Positions 13,001-23,569 of a DNA stretch of 64,000 nt are shown here, one piece after another. Below the pieces are notes generated by a model. That model was not told the origin of the DNA. It saw only the letters and a list, made by a program, of their open reading frames with translations, and did no database searches. This DNA is from Atherix ibis (taxonomy: Eukaryota; Arthropoda; Insecta; Diptera; Athericidae). Positions within the stretch are counted from its first letter, which is position 1; each line of letters begins with the position of its first letter. The position numbers were made by a program, and so were the translations under genes. The DNA is taken from contig OY282609.1 in assembly GCA_958298945.1 (NCBI GenBank), positions 59,802,220-59,866,219 on the forward strand. The letters run 5' to 3'.

Positions 13001-16000
13001 AAGGAGTAATCTCGTGTCTCAGATGGGTGTGGGACTACGTGAAAGATCGTATTAAAGCTGGTAAGATCTGAAACTTTAGAACTTTTAAAAACCAACATCC
13101 GTTAAGTCAAAAGCATCGAGTTCTGCAAGGAATCTCATGTCGGCTATTTGAATGAGGCTATATTTCACGTACAACGGCAAAGTCTAAGCAATATAATTAA
13201 ATAAAAATTTCATAGTTTTTGAGAATGTTTTATTTTATTTTACTTTCCGATGATCAAATTGGATAACACTTTCTTATCACAAATCAAACATTTTCATTTT
13301 ATTTGAGCATTAGAAGAAGGAGAAGACGAACAAAAACAAATGAACATTTTTAACATAAAGTATCATCATTATAATTGTAAAAAGCTGATCAATTAATGGG
13401 ATACGATTTAATGGACCACGAACCACCTCTAATGGTATGCATGAGTTGGTAAATGGAATGGCAAAAAATTACAAAAGGAAAAATAATAATTATAAGAAAA
13501 AAACTAATAACAACAAATTGGAGAAAAGCTTGGTTATTTTTATAAACAGAAAAGTACAAAGTTTCACATGAACGATAAAAGTGTCAACAGGGCATCAGGC
13601 GGACTCCATTGCGCAACGATACTCGGTATGTAAATATGCTACTCTATGGTACGTTGTAGATTCGAGGTGTAATACTAGAGTAGATGTGGGAGTACTGGTA
13701 TTTATGGGAGGTAAATATCTGATGGTATTGGGTCTGCTCGAAGTTGACAATAAGCAATTTCGAGTGTAAACGTTTTTTTTTTTTAACTTCTGGTACTACT
13801 GAGGTGGACTTTGTGTAATGGATGAGCTTGAAGTGATGTACTGGACATACCTTGGTAAATCATGACAGGTTCCACTATATGCACTATACTTATAATGGAT
13901 GAGATGATTGTTCGTCTGATAGGTGTGTAATGCCTGTCTCGTCAACAGCAGACCATTTGTAGTTACGGTTGTAGTGGTCGTTGTTGTAGACTGACTTCCA
14001 ACACTGCCATTCGCAGGCATGCCTGTTGTGGAGCCATTTGACGACACGGGTTGGTGAGGCGGCGGCTGTGATTGTGAAGTCGGCGATTTGATTTGATTTT
14101 GATTTTGATGCTGATGCTGATGTTGCGTTTGATGTTGATGCTGATATTGTGGATCGGATGGGGTCTTTGTCAATTTACTCTTCTGTGCCAGTTTCAACGA
14201 CGTTGTCGATTGAAGTTTTGGTATTGTACTCGAAACAGTACGAAACTTTCGAGGTAACAACACTTCCTGCAAATTAAAAAAAAAACATTTTTATAAACGC
14301 TTTTCAAATGATGTCATACAAATACAACTAACAAATAAATGCAAATATATACAACAACAAAAATATTCTAAATAAATTTACAAATCATTTAACAACCAAC
14401 ATCTGAATAACCTACATTCGAATAAGAATATTTACAAATAAAAAAAACTTTTCAAAGAAATGATGAACACGTTTAATGCGAGGAAAACATTAGATTTAAA
14501 TAAATATAATTGTCGGTAAATAAGCATATGCCCACATATATACACTTATATATAATAGCTCGTATGAATGCATAGGTGGATGATGAATATACTTTTCAGG
14601 TAACTTTTTGGACGATTATTCAGAATTTATATATTTTTTTTAAGGTTTTGTTGTTGTGAGTATGGAGCATAAAATTTATTCTAAATCTTTAAAAACTTTT
14701 ATTGTAATTTATTTTTATTATTATTTTTTAATTTTTGGTTAATTTTTTAATCCATGAACCACTATTATTATTGCTTTATTTGGAATTCATTTGAATAAAT
14801 TTTACTAGTCTGATAAGCACTTAATTTATTAGCATTTTTCTGTGACCTTGACAAGATAAGAAATTATGCAATCGAGTTAGTCCAAATAAATTATTTTGTT
14901 TGTTTGTTTGTACGTAAGGTCTCTGAGACAAGAACCAAAAAACATATTTGAAAGAACTAGCCGATAGTTCATTGGAGGGAAAAATCAGAGAATGCTAAAT
15001 TTTGTGGAACATACATAAATGTTTAAGAAGGTTAAGAAGAAGGACCAGTGAACGAAGTCCTATTGGCGAAGAATAAATTATCCGTAAGTGACGTATACTC
15101 AATCCAAATTTTGAAATGGTTGTTGAGTGGACGTGCTTTCTTTGAAAAGATTAGTAGATAGAGGAGAACCTTGGGAATACAATTTTCTGTCATGCGTTTT
15201 GATGAAAAATAACCGTTCGCCTTAACCGTTAAGGCTCTACCAATCATGTGTGCTCGTCTCAGGTCTAAGTGGACTTAAGCCAAATATTAAATAACTCTGC
15301 CCGAGCAGATATGATTGTAAGTCCAGGAAAATAAATAGCCCACATAATCTACGTTTGTGGCAATCGTGTATGACTTGCTGTAGATCCAGAAGTATGGTCA
15401 GAGGGTTCCCCTGCTCGACATGTAAGCATGTCGGTGCGGAATAAGTCTATAAACTAGTATATTTTCCAGAACCTTCATATATGCAATGCAAGAGTGAAAT
15501 TGGTATATACCAGGTGTATAAGCTTAAACCCGCTGTTCTTTAGTGAAAAAACGCATGTTTTTTCATAGAAAGCAAAAACAAATTTATTCAAAGTACTATT
15601 CGCTAGCTACACCAATTGAATTTATTCAATTTATTCGCTAGCTACACCTTTTTCCCATCTCTCGGTCAATTTGTGGATACCACGCCAAAAAAATTCCTTC
15701 TCATTTGAGGCAAACTCCTCATCAAGCCATTTTCGGACGTCTTTGTTAGAATCGAAGTGCTGCTCAGTGAGCGCGTGGCCCATCGACGAAAACAGATGGT
15801 AGTCGAAAAGAGCCAGGTCTGGTGAATAAGCGGGATGGGATAGCACCTCCCAGTTGAGTGTCTCCAAGTAGTTTCGGACCATTTTTGACGTGTGCGATGG
15901 TGCGTTGTCTTGGAGGAAAATCAGCTTGTCATGTCTTTGTTGATAATCCGTCCTTTTTTCAAGCAGAGCACGGTACAATTTGATCAGTTGTTGGTGCTAG

Positions 16001-19000
16001 CGGTGGGCATTGACAGTTTCACCAGATTTCAACATTTCATAGTAGACGATATCCTGCTGATCTCACCAAACGCACAGCATCGTGGTCTTGGGGAAGATGT
16101 TGATGGTTGGCCGAGATTAACCCACGATTTCTTCCGTTTAGGATTCTCGAAATATATCCAGTTTTCATAGCCTGTCACAATCCGATGCAGGAACGACTTT
16201 CTTTTTTGTCAGGCGAGCAATATTTCGCATGTGTTTTGGTGTCGCTCTATCTGCGTATCGTTCAATTCATGCGGCACCCATTTTCCGATCTTTTCAATCT
16301 TCCCCATTGCACGCAGAAAAAGCAATCTCGGCACGTTGCTTCCGATAAAGTACTGTCACCATAAGCGTTCGATGCGATTCAGCTTCCCGCATATGCTCTT
16401 TTTTTGGTACAAAACTAGACATGATTACGAAAGGATTTAGGCCTAAATCCGCTGTTTGGTCACAAAACTAGACATGAGGTGCACTGACTAATGTTGACAG
16501 ATGTCAAACTCATAAAAAAAAGTATGGCGTGCCCATGGTAGCTTAATATGCTCACTCACGCCATCTATGGAAGGTTGCCGTTGGGGTGCCAATACGGATT
16601 TAAGCTTATACACCTGGCAGTTGGTGGCCCAAGGTCGAAACAGTTGGCGTTTTGGTATTGGCACCCCAACGGCAACCTTCCAAATATTTGCAAACATTGA
16701 GGTCTCCAAAATATGATTAAAAAATGACTTTTTTTTACAAAAAGAGGGTTTTAAATTCCTAAGAAATGTAAGTTTCATAATTTTGTCAGAATGTTAGTAT
16801 TTATTTCTAAGCGATTTAATAAATTCGCCTTGAAAACTAGTTACTCTAATTCATATGAAAAAAGAACCCTTTAAAAATAGTTCAAGTTACTTTTTGGTCA
16901 AGTGTAATTTGTATCATTGGGCCGTACTGAATTCAAGAGGCCGGTGCGATGGTAATTGTCAATGGCGCCAGGTATCGAGCGATAGTAGTAACAGTTTGTT
17001 TTTGGCCCTAATTGGACAATTTATTTTTGGCCCTAATTGGAATAACTTTAAATATTATCTTTAATAGTTTATTATTCAAAAAATATCGCCAATAATTGTG
17101 CTACAACCGACTATGGGTGACTTTGGGAAGGATAACAGAGTATAGTTGGTTCAAAAAAGGGTTAAAACGGTTAAGGCGAGTATATAGGAAGAAGTGTTGA
17201 CAATATTACGAAAAAATTGTTGACTGTAAACCCTAAAACCCAAGTCCGTGGATCTATATGGGTTAAAGAACATACTCCTTACTCTTTTAGACACGGTACA
17301 TATAATTTTTCTAAGGAAAACCGTTTATAAAAAAATCATGTTGCACCTAGTAAAATTAAGGATGTGTTCCGGAACTTTAAAAACCCGTTTGCAAATAACT
17401 ACGTGTACATGTTATTCTAAAAAATCGTGCAAATAAAAGTAATAATTTTAATTCATATTTTTTAACTTCTACAAAATATTATGCGTACGAAATTTTACTT
17501 GAAAGGAAATTTTCCGGTTTATGTGGAATAGTAACAAGGATGCTACATGATTGGCAGATGGACGTGTGTGGTTTCAAAAAAGGAAGTTATGGAGGAAGGC
17601 AGTATGTCCCAAATACAATATTTTATTTTTTCAATAAAAATAACCAAGTTTGTTTATATATCAACTGAGGTTGTTTGTTAGCATCTGAACCCAGAAAACT
17701 TTTTTTAAAAAAACGAGATTTTAATAATTTTTTTTTGCGTTTTGAGAGTATCTAATTAAAGATTACTTATTATTATGAAAATTCAATGGTTCTTTAGGTT
17801 ACTGCCTTTTAAAATTTGCTGACTTCTATTTTTTTTTAACAACAATTTTTCTAAGAAATCGATTAAGTTTCGATTGACTTTATTAAATTGAGTTACGATA
17901 TCGTTTCTGGTTAATGAACGTGTCTAATTGAATTTTTACCAAAAAATGTCGTCAGTAATTTCTTAGAGGTGAAAAAGAAATAATTTGTTTATAGGCTAGT
18001 TTTTATATCAGATATTAATGAAAATCTAATTTTAAAAATCCCCTCACCCATCACAACAGATCTATTTTGAAAATTCGCTTTTAAAATTTCAAGTTCGTTT
18101 GTGAAAATTGTACAAAAAGGTATTTGACATATGGTATTATATTTACGTATTTACACGCCTGAACGTCTATATAATACATTTTTTTTCACCCCAGTTTTTA
18201 TTTGGAAATTAATTAATGATCAATTAACTAATTCTTCTCACTTAACCCTTCAATAATGCACATCAGTCAGGACACAAACCAATAACTTGATAATTGGTTT
18301 TGCCTTTGACATAACTGAACTTATTACCCGATTTGTGGATTTTTTTATCGTCATTGTGGTAATCCCTGAAAATGTTCCTCTCACTAGCAACATCACCACC
18401 ATTTCGCCGGCATTGGTACCATTTGTGCAAAAATTTTTCGGTTAAGTTCATCTTGAATTTGTATCGTGATTGATATTGAAAATTTGCTATTTAATTTACT
18501 GTAAAAGTGTAAATAAAAGTTAAAAATTGATAATTTTATTGATGCTGTATAGAAATTGCATAAAGTAATTAACAAAACGGCAAGTATTTTTGATTAAATT
18601 TATTGAAAATCTCTGAATTGCAATACCGGCTTTTTATGTAAGATTGTGTGTATATACTCACGCATGGAGGACGTTATTTTGTGTTTAATAGAATTTTTTT
18701 TTTAATATTTCTGTTTATGCATTTTTTCCATCTGGACATTTTATTCGGTTGACTTTGTAAACACATTATTGTCCAGAAAAAATTACACACATACGTACGT
18801 ATGAGTGCATCCATGCACTAAGTTTGGTTTGTTTGTAGGCAGGTATGCTCGATTAGTGCACCTTTTTTATTTGCTGCAGAGTGCCCGTCTCTTTTTTATA
18901 TTTTATATTGTGAAAATTTGCAGAAAAGTAAAGCCAAAGGTTACTAAGAAAATGTATCTCACTAATTCGGAATGCACTCGTAGAATTATATAGGTTTTTC

Positions 19001-21367
19001 CAAAAGGAGTGATATGATTTCTTTAAAAAAAAACACACTAATTGTTAAGGAAATTCAAATGTTTTTTATTTAATGTGAAGTACAATCGATACAATTAAGT
19101 TCTGAATAAAACGTCATTCAAATGGCTTCCACGACTTCTTTTATAGGAACGAATTCGATGAACCCAATTTTCGAGCACTTTTTCCACTAAATCAAGTCGT
19201 ATGTCATGAATAGCACGTTCAATATTGACTTCTAAAGCTTGAAGAGAGTTTGGTTTATTGCTAAAGACCAATGTCTTTAAATAACCCCACAAGAAATAGT
19301 CTAATGGTGTTAAATCACAACTTCTTTGAGGCCATTCAATGTCACAATTTCTTGAAATAATCAAATCTCCAAACTTTTCTCGCAATAATTCGGTTGTTGC
19401 ACGTGCTGTGTGGCATGTAGCCCCGTCTTATTGGAACCAGATGTTGTCAAGATCAACTTCTTCCAATTTCGGCCATAAAAAGTTGGTTATCATCGATCTA
19501 CACCGCTCTCCATTGACAGTAACGGTGTTACCAGCTTTATTTCGAAAGAAGGACGGACCGATGATTCCATCAGACCAAAAACCACACCAAACTGTCAATT
19601 GAGGTGAATGTATTGGGTGTTCATGAATAATTTGTGGATTTTCTTCGCACCAGAATCGACAGTTTTGTTTATTTATTAAAATAATCGTTCTCCAATTTTG
19701 TTTATCAAAATAATCGCGCACGAAAAGTTGCAATTTGAGAACGATTATTTTGATAATAAAATTGAATAATTTGTAAACGTTGTTCTGGCGTATGTCTCTC
19801 CATGATGAAATTGTAAACATTACTGAATACAATGAAAGAAAAATGACAGATTATGACATATTACAAATGGCCGAAACGTCACTTAGAAATTATATCACTC
19901 TTATTGGAAAACCCTATATATCGTATGAAGCGGATATTTTTGATATACATCAAAAATGTCTATTCTTTCAAATCAGAAATTTTTGATTTAAAAAAAAAAA
20001 CATGTTGAATCAATTTTAATTTTAATATCAACAATATTTTTTGGATATTTCGAAATTGAGTATTTTCCTAAATATTTTTTCTGTCAGAAATTATATTTTT
20101 TGTAGAAAAAACTCAACATTTTTCCAATATAGAAATTTTAAAATTGAACAAAATTTAAACATAAATTAATAAGATTCTTATCGATATTTCCATTTTTAAA
20201 TATTCTTGTTTTTATTTGGACTTAGAAATATAAAAAAATTAATGGTGTGACTGTCAACATTAAAATATTGAACCTCAAATAAGTAATTCTAATAAACAAT
20301 TAGTAATTTTCATTTAGTAATTATGATAATTTTTATGTGGTGATAATATTTTTTGAAGCATTTTTAAATAATCTTCACTATAAGTTTAAAGGTTACATCG
20401 TTAACTTTTCTACTTTCTCTTAAAAAGAAAAGAAAACCTCTTCCACTTTTCAAGTTAACAACAAAAAATGTTTCTATAATTAAGAAATAGATAATCAGTA
20501 TTTATAAAAAGAACTCATTTAATTAATTCGTATTCAAAGAGGACATTATTTCTTATTATTTTTTTTCGATTTTCAAAAAGTACCCGTAATTGATATAAAA
20601 AAACGAATGGCAATGGTGGTGAGATCTACTTCAGCACTATTATTTTTGATAAATACCATTTAAAAGGGTAGAATTATTGCTGACTTCTCAACATATGTTA
20701 GTTAATATTGGCAAAATTTTTGAAATCTTCACAATTTTATGAGCTTTTCGTATCCTGTTCTTCATTTAATCTAAGATTAGAATGATTAAGACAGACGTCA
20801 AATACTGAATACTGTGAATCGATTTGCAGACTGTTATTTTTTTGTTAAGAAAAAGACTAAACATTTTTATTTATCTGAATTTAAAATTAAAGTTAAAGAA
20901 ACCATTGAAAAGACTTCAGAATAGACTGTAAATTTTGTATGCACTTGTCCGTTCACAGACTTACGAGTCTATAGCAAATAATTTAATTGACAAAGAAAAT
21001 TCAACATAATTAAATATGCTAGAATGGACTTTGTTACATTCCATGCATTCCTATTACTATACAAGCACAATTGTAAGTCCATTTATTTCCGAAGAAATTT
21101 TATTAGTTAAACCAGCAACTATTCAAGTTTATTTTCTTCATTCATAAATTAAGATAACCCTTCCTTTTATGTTATCATTAACGTGTATATTGGTATATTC
21201 TAAAATGATAAAAACTAAAATGAATTTATTTTAATAAAACTTTCACTTACCGAGACATCATCGTTTGGATAAAGCAGAAGTTCTCGTTGTGGATCATTTT
21301 GAATTAAAGTTTTATTTTTCAATATGAAACCTTCAAAGTCAATTGGCTCAGCAAGTAATGGCTTATT
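829..21367 (-). CDS. Ziz: zizimin-class DOCK guanine nucleotide exchange factor (DOCK9/10/11 type), 5' end missing
   Basis: Thirteen exons in transcript order: 21367-21251, 14266-13851, 9423-9238, 9141-9024, 8923-8752, 7168-6236, 6170-5917, 5838-5503, 5099-2022, 1956-1810, 1712-1502, 1427-1139, 1063-829. They total 6492 nt, all junctions are GT-AG, and all phases agree. Counting from the first visible residue: N-terminal DOCK9-like region 1-178, PH domain about 211-320, DHR1/C2 in about 648-850, armadillo-like middle, DHR2 about 1710-2130. Zizimins activate Cdc42 (and in some members Rac) at membranes; the PH and DHR1 domains bind lipids and DHR2 performs exchange. The helix-10 insert of DHR2 ([15 protein letters not shown], about 1327-1240) holds the nucleotide-sensor region. 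The presence of a PH domain, and the absence of an N-terminal SH3, separates it from the DOCK1-5 and DOCK6-8 groups. The symbol is assigned by family and was not checked against a database. The start codon was not found. Confidence 0.93.
1139..1427 (-). CDS. Ziz: Ziz exon: DHR2 catalytic insert
   Basis: Acceptor tttaattatag, donor TTCAG|gtgagc. It encodes [41 protein letters not shown] and SAFLDP. The VNAGPLAYA stretch is the helix-10 insert that senses nucleotide in DOCK9-type exchange factors. Confidence 0.94.
1502..1712 (-). CDS. Ziz: Ziz exon: DHR2
   Basis: Acceptor tacaattgaag, donor ACTA|gtaagt. It encodes [26 protein letters not shown] and [11 protein letters not shown], a diagnostic DHR2 block. 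One nt carries over to the next exon. Confidence 0.94.
1810..1956 (-). CDS. Ziz: Ziz exon: DHR2
   Basis: Acceptor attactgtag, donor TCTCCG|gtaaac. It encodes [20 protein letters not shown] and [16 protein letters not shown], a core DHR2 segment. Phase zero on both sides. Confidence 0.94.
2022..5099 (-). CDS. Ziz: Ziz large central exon, armadillo-like region to first part of DHR2
   Basis: A 3078-nt exon (1026 codons), acceptor aatttctctag, donor GGGCAG|gtaaga. It starts [19 protein letters not shown] and includes [62 protein letters not shown] and [14 protein letters not shown]. It ends with the DHR2 lobe A helices ([14 protein letters not shown] ... PIYEKRRDY ... [16 protein letters not shown]). 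A Ser/Thr-rich unconserved loop lies about 3560-3900. It is intact, with no internal stop. Confidence 0.95.
5503..5838 (-). CDS. Ziz: Ziz exon: DHR1 end
   Basis: Acceptor ctcgttttgtag, donor AGAGGG|gtaagt. It encodes [58 protein letters not shown] and LPPGYL, the canonical DHR1 block. Phase zero on both sides. Confidence 0.93.
5917..6170 (-). CDS. Ziz: Ziz exon: DHR1 (C2-like) start
   Basis: Acceptor attccatttaag, donor TTAAAA|gtaaga. It contains [36 protein letters not shown] and AKPLK, the start of the DHR1 lipid-binding domain. It joins in phase zero to CIYGRP of the next exon. Confidence 0.93.
6236..7168 (-). CDS. Ziz: Ziz exon: PH to DHR1 linker region
   Basis: Acceptor tttggctag, donor GAAA|gtgagt. 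It encodes [20 protein letters not shown], then [11 protein letters not shown], a block ending [39 protein letters not shown] and [15 protein letters not shown]. All of these are family signatures ahead of the DHR1 domain. Confidence 0.93.
7330..8640. repeat. degenerate AT-rich satellite in Ziz intron
   Basis: Diverged copies of a motif recur about every 150 bp (near 8020, 8180, 8330, 8477): aaattttatt, then a gagagtaca-like stretch, tgtgcgaaaattt, cacaatttt and an ATCAAT-like stretch. On the minus strand the core reads close to ATTTTCGCACATgAGTGTAC. Related copies in opposite orientation lie at 45900-46330 and 51100-51800. No coding signal is seen in the intron. Confidence 0.55.
8752..8923 (-). 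CDS. Ziz: Ziz exon: PH domain C-terminal helix
   Basis: Acceptor ttatcaacag, donor ACGAG|gtaaat. It encodes [28 protein letters not shown] and [10 protein letters not shown]; the Trp in EMKDW is the near-invariant PH helix tryptophan. This exon is only 57 codons long and is easily missed by ORF length cut-offs. The phase (one nt left over) fits the next exon. Confidence 0.9.
9024..9141 (-). CDS. Ziz: Ziz exon: PH domain middle
   Basis: Acceptor gtttattttag, donor CAG|gtaaaa. The 118 nt encode [20 protein letters not shown] and end in TDVVQ, typical of the PH beta strands of zizimins (compare the DG.Y.L...KDEK pattern of DOCK9). Confidence 0.9.
9238..9423 (-). CDS. Ziz: Ziz exon: start of PH domain
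   Basis: Acceptor cgtaccag, donor AAG|gtaaac. It encodes an acidic linker ([18 protein letters not shown]) and then the PH opening strand [11 protein letters not shown] and GSKSFKRR. It is split by phase two into the next exon, giving the KRRYCYL core of the PH domain. Confidence 0.92.
9424..10219. other. Ziz intron sequence, no feature recognised
   Basis: AT-rich intron DNA between exon 9238-9423 and the decayed mariner starting near 10220. It holds a perfect TTGACAGCTGTCAA palindrome near 10081 and nothing else that I recognise. Confidence 0.6.
10220..13240 (+). mobile_element. decayed DD41D-type mariner with internally amplified transposase core, in Ziz intron
   Basis: Traces of one transposase are in order on the plus strand. 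Near 10230-10260 is IFFNDEAD, corresponding to the SDEAHF first catalytic Asp block. Next come many copies of the central block ([20 protein letters not shown], with the second Asp). Near 12975-13050 is a wrecked DVNWPP...WDYVKDRI block for the third. Frames are broken throughout. Terminal repeats were not recognised. The element is antisense to Ziz. The block order and spacing resemble the DD41D mariners at 18993 and 30594; the protein is clearly more diverged from them. Confidence 0.7.
10303..12900 (+). repeat. tandem array of about 327-bp mariner-derived units with 655-bp higher-order period
   Basis: Using catatgtggt as anchor, units start at 10591, 10921, 11246, 11576, 11901, 12226, 12553 and 12886, giving spacings 330, 325, 330, 325, 325, 327, 333. 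A partial unit precedes (10430-10590) and a diverged one begins near 10303. Units of 330 bp carry a gattggttgggtagc stretch that the 325-bp units lack. The pair 330+325 occurs twice almost identically, with 10616-10873 and 11271-11528 encoding the same residues. Each unit runs from the transposase segment around NPQV to a VWG segment, and the junction lies in similar W-G coding sequence. Confidence 0.88.
13241..13850. other. Ziz intron sequence, no feature recognised
   Basis: AT-rich DNA between the mariner-derived array and exon 13851-14266. The out-of-phase continuation of that exon's frame ends at 13796. No other signal. Confidence 0.5.
13851..14266 (-). CDS. Ziz: Ziz exon with His/Gln-rich insertion
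   Basis: Acceptor aatttgcag at 14267, donor AAG|gtatgt at 13850. It opens [18 protein letters not shown] and closes with [12 protein letters not shown]...CHDLPR, both recognisable in DOCK9 homologues. Between them lies a low-complexity stretch: a Q/H/N run (about 14085-14150), then P/Q- and S/T-rich sequence. The reading frame runs on to a stop at 13796 if the donor is ignored, but the donor phase (two nt, AG) joins the exon at 9423 exactly. Confidence 0.87.
14267..15509. other. Ziz intron sequence, no feature recognised
   Basis: AT-rich intron DNA. The part 14930-15470 is less AT-rich and may be an old retrotransposon fragment, but I could not match it to a family. Confidence 0.45.
15510..16617 (-). 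mobile_element. mariner family A copy 1 (A1), defective
   Basis: TIR CCAGGTGTATAAGCTTAAA starts after a TA at 15508-15509; the inverted copy ends at 16617. The C-terminal transposase is readable at 15978-15631: [15 protein letters not shown] and [13 protein letters not shown], with 34 residues between the two Asp (DD34D). The N-terminal half is broken by frameshifts, and its 5' part carries a local duplication (aaaactagacatga twice, 16416-16475). The right flank lacks the expected TA because the end lies inside a hairpin. Confidence 0.85.
16569..16681. repeat. 25-bp perfect inverted repeat spanning the end of mariner A1
   Basis: Arms 16569-16593 and 16657-16681 are perfect complements (GGAAGGTTGCCG... 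and ...CGGCAACCTTCC). The 63-bp loop contains the right TIR end of A1. The sequence left of the TIR departs from other family A copies exactly where the arm starts. Confidence 0.85.
16905..17045 (+). mobile_element. fragment of a DD41D-type mariner transposase
   Basis: The plus strand reads [16 protein letters not shown], matching the conserved VTVNGxRYRxMI block of DD41D mariners, followed by FWP. The 18-bp stretch tttttggccctaattgga occurs twice (about 17001 and 17021). No termini were found. Confidence 0.5.
17046..18992. other. Ziz intron sequence, mostly unrecognised
   Basis: AT-rich DNA. Positions 17520-17590 resemble 23570-23640, an unnamed dispersed repeat. A 62-codon minus-strand frame at 18263-18451 is less AT-rich than its surroundings but has no recognised homologue. 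Confidence 0.45.
18993..19914 (-). mobile_element. DD41D mariner family B copy 1 (B1), internally deleted
   Basis: Flanked by TA duplications (18991-18992, 19915-19916), with TIR GGGTTTTCCAATAAGAGTGA at the right end and a diverged copy at the left. The C-terminal transposase at 19385-19095 ([20 protein letters not shown], then HLNDVLFRT stop) is well preserved. There are 41 residues between the QDG Asp and the PLD Asp. A TAA replaces the second Gln of WFQQDG. The segment with the first catalytic Asp is missing, so the element is non-autonomous. Confidence 0.88.
19915..21250. other. Ziz intron sequence, no feature recognised
   Basis: Very AT-rich DNA between mariner B1 and the exon at 21251. 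No ORF or repeat recognised. Confidence 0.5.
21251..21367 (-). CDS. Ziz: Ziz exon, most N-terminal one found (39 codons)
   Basis: Acceptor tattacag precedes 21367 and donor gtaagt follows 21251. The 39 codons begin [14 protein letters not shown] and end [10 protein letters not shown], matching the conserved DOCK9-family segment before the PH domain. There is no in-frame start next to it, so at least one more coding exon lies upstream (higher coordinates). Confidence 0.88.
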
Positions 21368-21724
21368 CTGTAATACAAAAAAAAAATTATTACATTTTAG
21401 TAAAGAAATTTCATTTGCTTAAAATTATGTTAGTATCTTGCGTGGAAACTTACTTAAGCTAACGAATATTCATCAAATTGTTTTTAAAATTTTTTTAATG
21501 TTATGTTAAATAAAGTTTTTAGAATTTAATTTTTTGTATGGATTCAAAATCCTTTTAAATAGCACAAAACAACTATCATTTAATATGTACAACAAGTAAA
21601 AGTCAGCGATTTTTTAAATTATTTTCAAATTGCATGCCAAATGGTCTAATGGTCGTGACAATATAAAGTGGCTCCTTAGTAATCTTATATGCAAACAAAC
21701 AAGCACAAAATTGCATTTATTATA

Positions 21725-22106
21725 TTGGATTTGCAGAGAAGAATTATTATCCTTTCAGTTACCGACCTATTGCACTCACATCCCTTAAGTCTAAGATCCT
21801 GGAAACGCCGATAGGTCATGGAACGGATTTCGCAGCAACATATCCACTGGCCATCCATTTACCTAAATAGATTAGAAATTTTATGCTTGATATTTGAAAG
21901 ATATTTGACAGATTTTGACATCAGACTTTTGCTATCGATAACTCCCAATTTCAATGGATTAGAAACTACTCTACGGGCCGGGCTAATACAAGTCGTTTTA
22001 GCCATTTTCGAGTCTGTAGTCCTTCAAATAAATGATGGTGTTCTCCAGAGCTCTGTTTCTTCTCCAACACTCTTCTGGTTTTTTTTTATCAGTGTCAGAA
22101 ATTACT
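21725..22106 (+). mobile_element. decayed non-LTR reverse transcriptase fragment
   Basis: The plus strand reads FSYRPIALTSLKSKILE, then LDI.KIFDRF, STGRANT and VSSPTLFWFFF, with frameshifts. These correspond to the SYRPISLTS, LDIxKAFDxVWH, and PQGSVLSPTLF motifs of jockey/CR1-type reverse transcriptases. The fragment is cut at 22107 by mariner A2; no readable RT continues clearly on the other side. Confidence 0.65.
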
Positions 22107-22108
22107 TA

Positions 22109-23353
22109 CCAGGTGTATAAGTTTAAATCCGCTGTTTTTTAGTCAAAAAAAACACTTGTTTTTTTTTCATAGAAAGCAAATACAAATTTATTCAAAGAAC
22201 TTGCCCTCGCTAGCTTTACACATTTTTCCCATCTCTCGGACAATTTGTGGATACCACGGCAAAAAAATTCCTTATATTTCGAGGCAAACCCCTCATCAAG
22301 CCATTTTCGGACGTCTTCGTAAGAATCGAAGTGCTGCTCAGCGAGCGCGTAGCCCATCGATGAAAACAGGTTGTAGTTGGAAGGGGCCAGGTCTGGTGAA
22401 TAAGCGGGGTGGGGTAGCACTTCCCAGTTGAGTGGCTCCAAGTAGTTTCGGACCATTTTTGACGTGTGCGATGGTGCGTTGTCGTGGAGGAAAATCAGCT
22501 TGTCATGTCTTTGTTGATAATCCATTCTTTTTTAACGCAGAGCATGGCGATGGGCATTGACAGTTTCACCAGGTTTCAACATTTCATAGTAGACGATATC
22601 CTGTTGATCCCACCAAACGCACAGCATCGTGGTCTTGGGGAAGATGTTGATGGCTGGCAGAGATCAACCCACGATTTCTTGCGTTTAGGATTCTCGAAAT
22701 ATATTCACTTTTCATAGCCTATCACAATCCGATGCAGGAACGACTTTCTTTTTTGTCTGAGGAGCAATATTTCGCATGTGTTTTGGTGTCGCTCCATCTG
22801 CCTATCGTTCAATTCATGCGGCACCCATTTTCCGATCTTTTCAATCTTCCCCATGGTACGCAGACGCATGGAAATGGCTGGTTGAGTAATACCCAATTGC
22901 TCCGCGAGCATTTTTTACGATTGGGTATCGTCTTCGTCCAAAAGAGCCTGCAATTGATGGTCCTCAACTTCCCAGGTCGATTTTCACGCTTCTTGTCCCA
23001 TAAATCAAAATTGCTGTCTTTGAACCGACGAAACCAATCTCGGCATGTTGTTTCCGATAAAAAAAACTGTCACCATAGGCCTCCATAAGCATTCGATGCG
23101 ATTCGGCAGCCGATTTCTTCATATTGAAGAAGAAAAGTAGAGCTTCCCGCATATGCTCTTTTTCTGGCACAAAACTAGACATGATTACCAAAGGAAAAAT
23201 GTATGTTTTTGTATGAAATTGCTGACAATGTGCACTGATTAATGTTGACAGATGTCAAACTTATAAAAAAAAGTATGGCGTGCCCATGGTAGCTTAATAT
23301 GCTCACTCACGCCATCTATGATCAAAACAGCGGATTTAAGCTTATACACGTGG
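22109..23353 (-). mobile_element. mariner family A copy 2 (A2), defective
   Basis: TA duplications at 22107-22108 and 23354-23355 flank 1245 bp. The minus strand begins MSSFVPEKEHMREALLFFFN (23181) and continues with the HTH region, [14 protein letters not shown], and the C-terminal catalytic block at 22525-22139 ([22 protein letters not shown]; the third Asp of SDY is Asn). It contains frameshifts. Inserted into the reverse transcriptase fragment at 21725. Confidence 0.9.
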
Positions 23354-23569
23354 TACTTCTTCTGATTCAGACGTATTTCCGTTCCAAGCTAAAAAGAAGT
23401 TTATTTGTTTATTTGTCAAGTCTCTTAAGAATCGCGAGGCCTATTGGCGACTTTATGGCACAATCATAGTCATTTTTCTAGGTCAAATTGGGTAAATTTA
23501 ATTATTGACAATAAGTTATATTTCGTGGACTTAATTAGTTTGTATGAGTAGATTAAATATAGGACTTGG

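Noticed and set aside
13796..13850. Continuation of the Ziz exon to a stop at 13796, giving a short protein
   Set aside because: A GTATGT donor at 13850 gives exactly the phase needed for the next exon, and the residues beyond it are not conserved. A truncated isoform by intron retention cannot be excluded.
18263..18451. 62-codon minus-strand frame in the Ziz intron, as an alternative first exon
   Set aside because: It starts with ATG and has a GTAATA after a plausible end, but it does not resemble zizimin N-termini and no promoter or homologue is visible.
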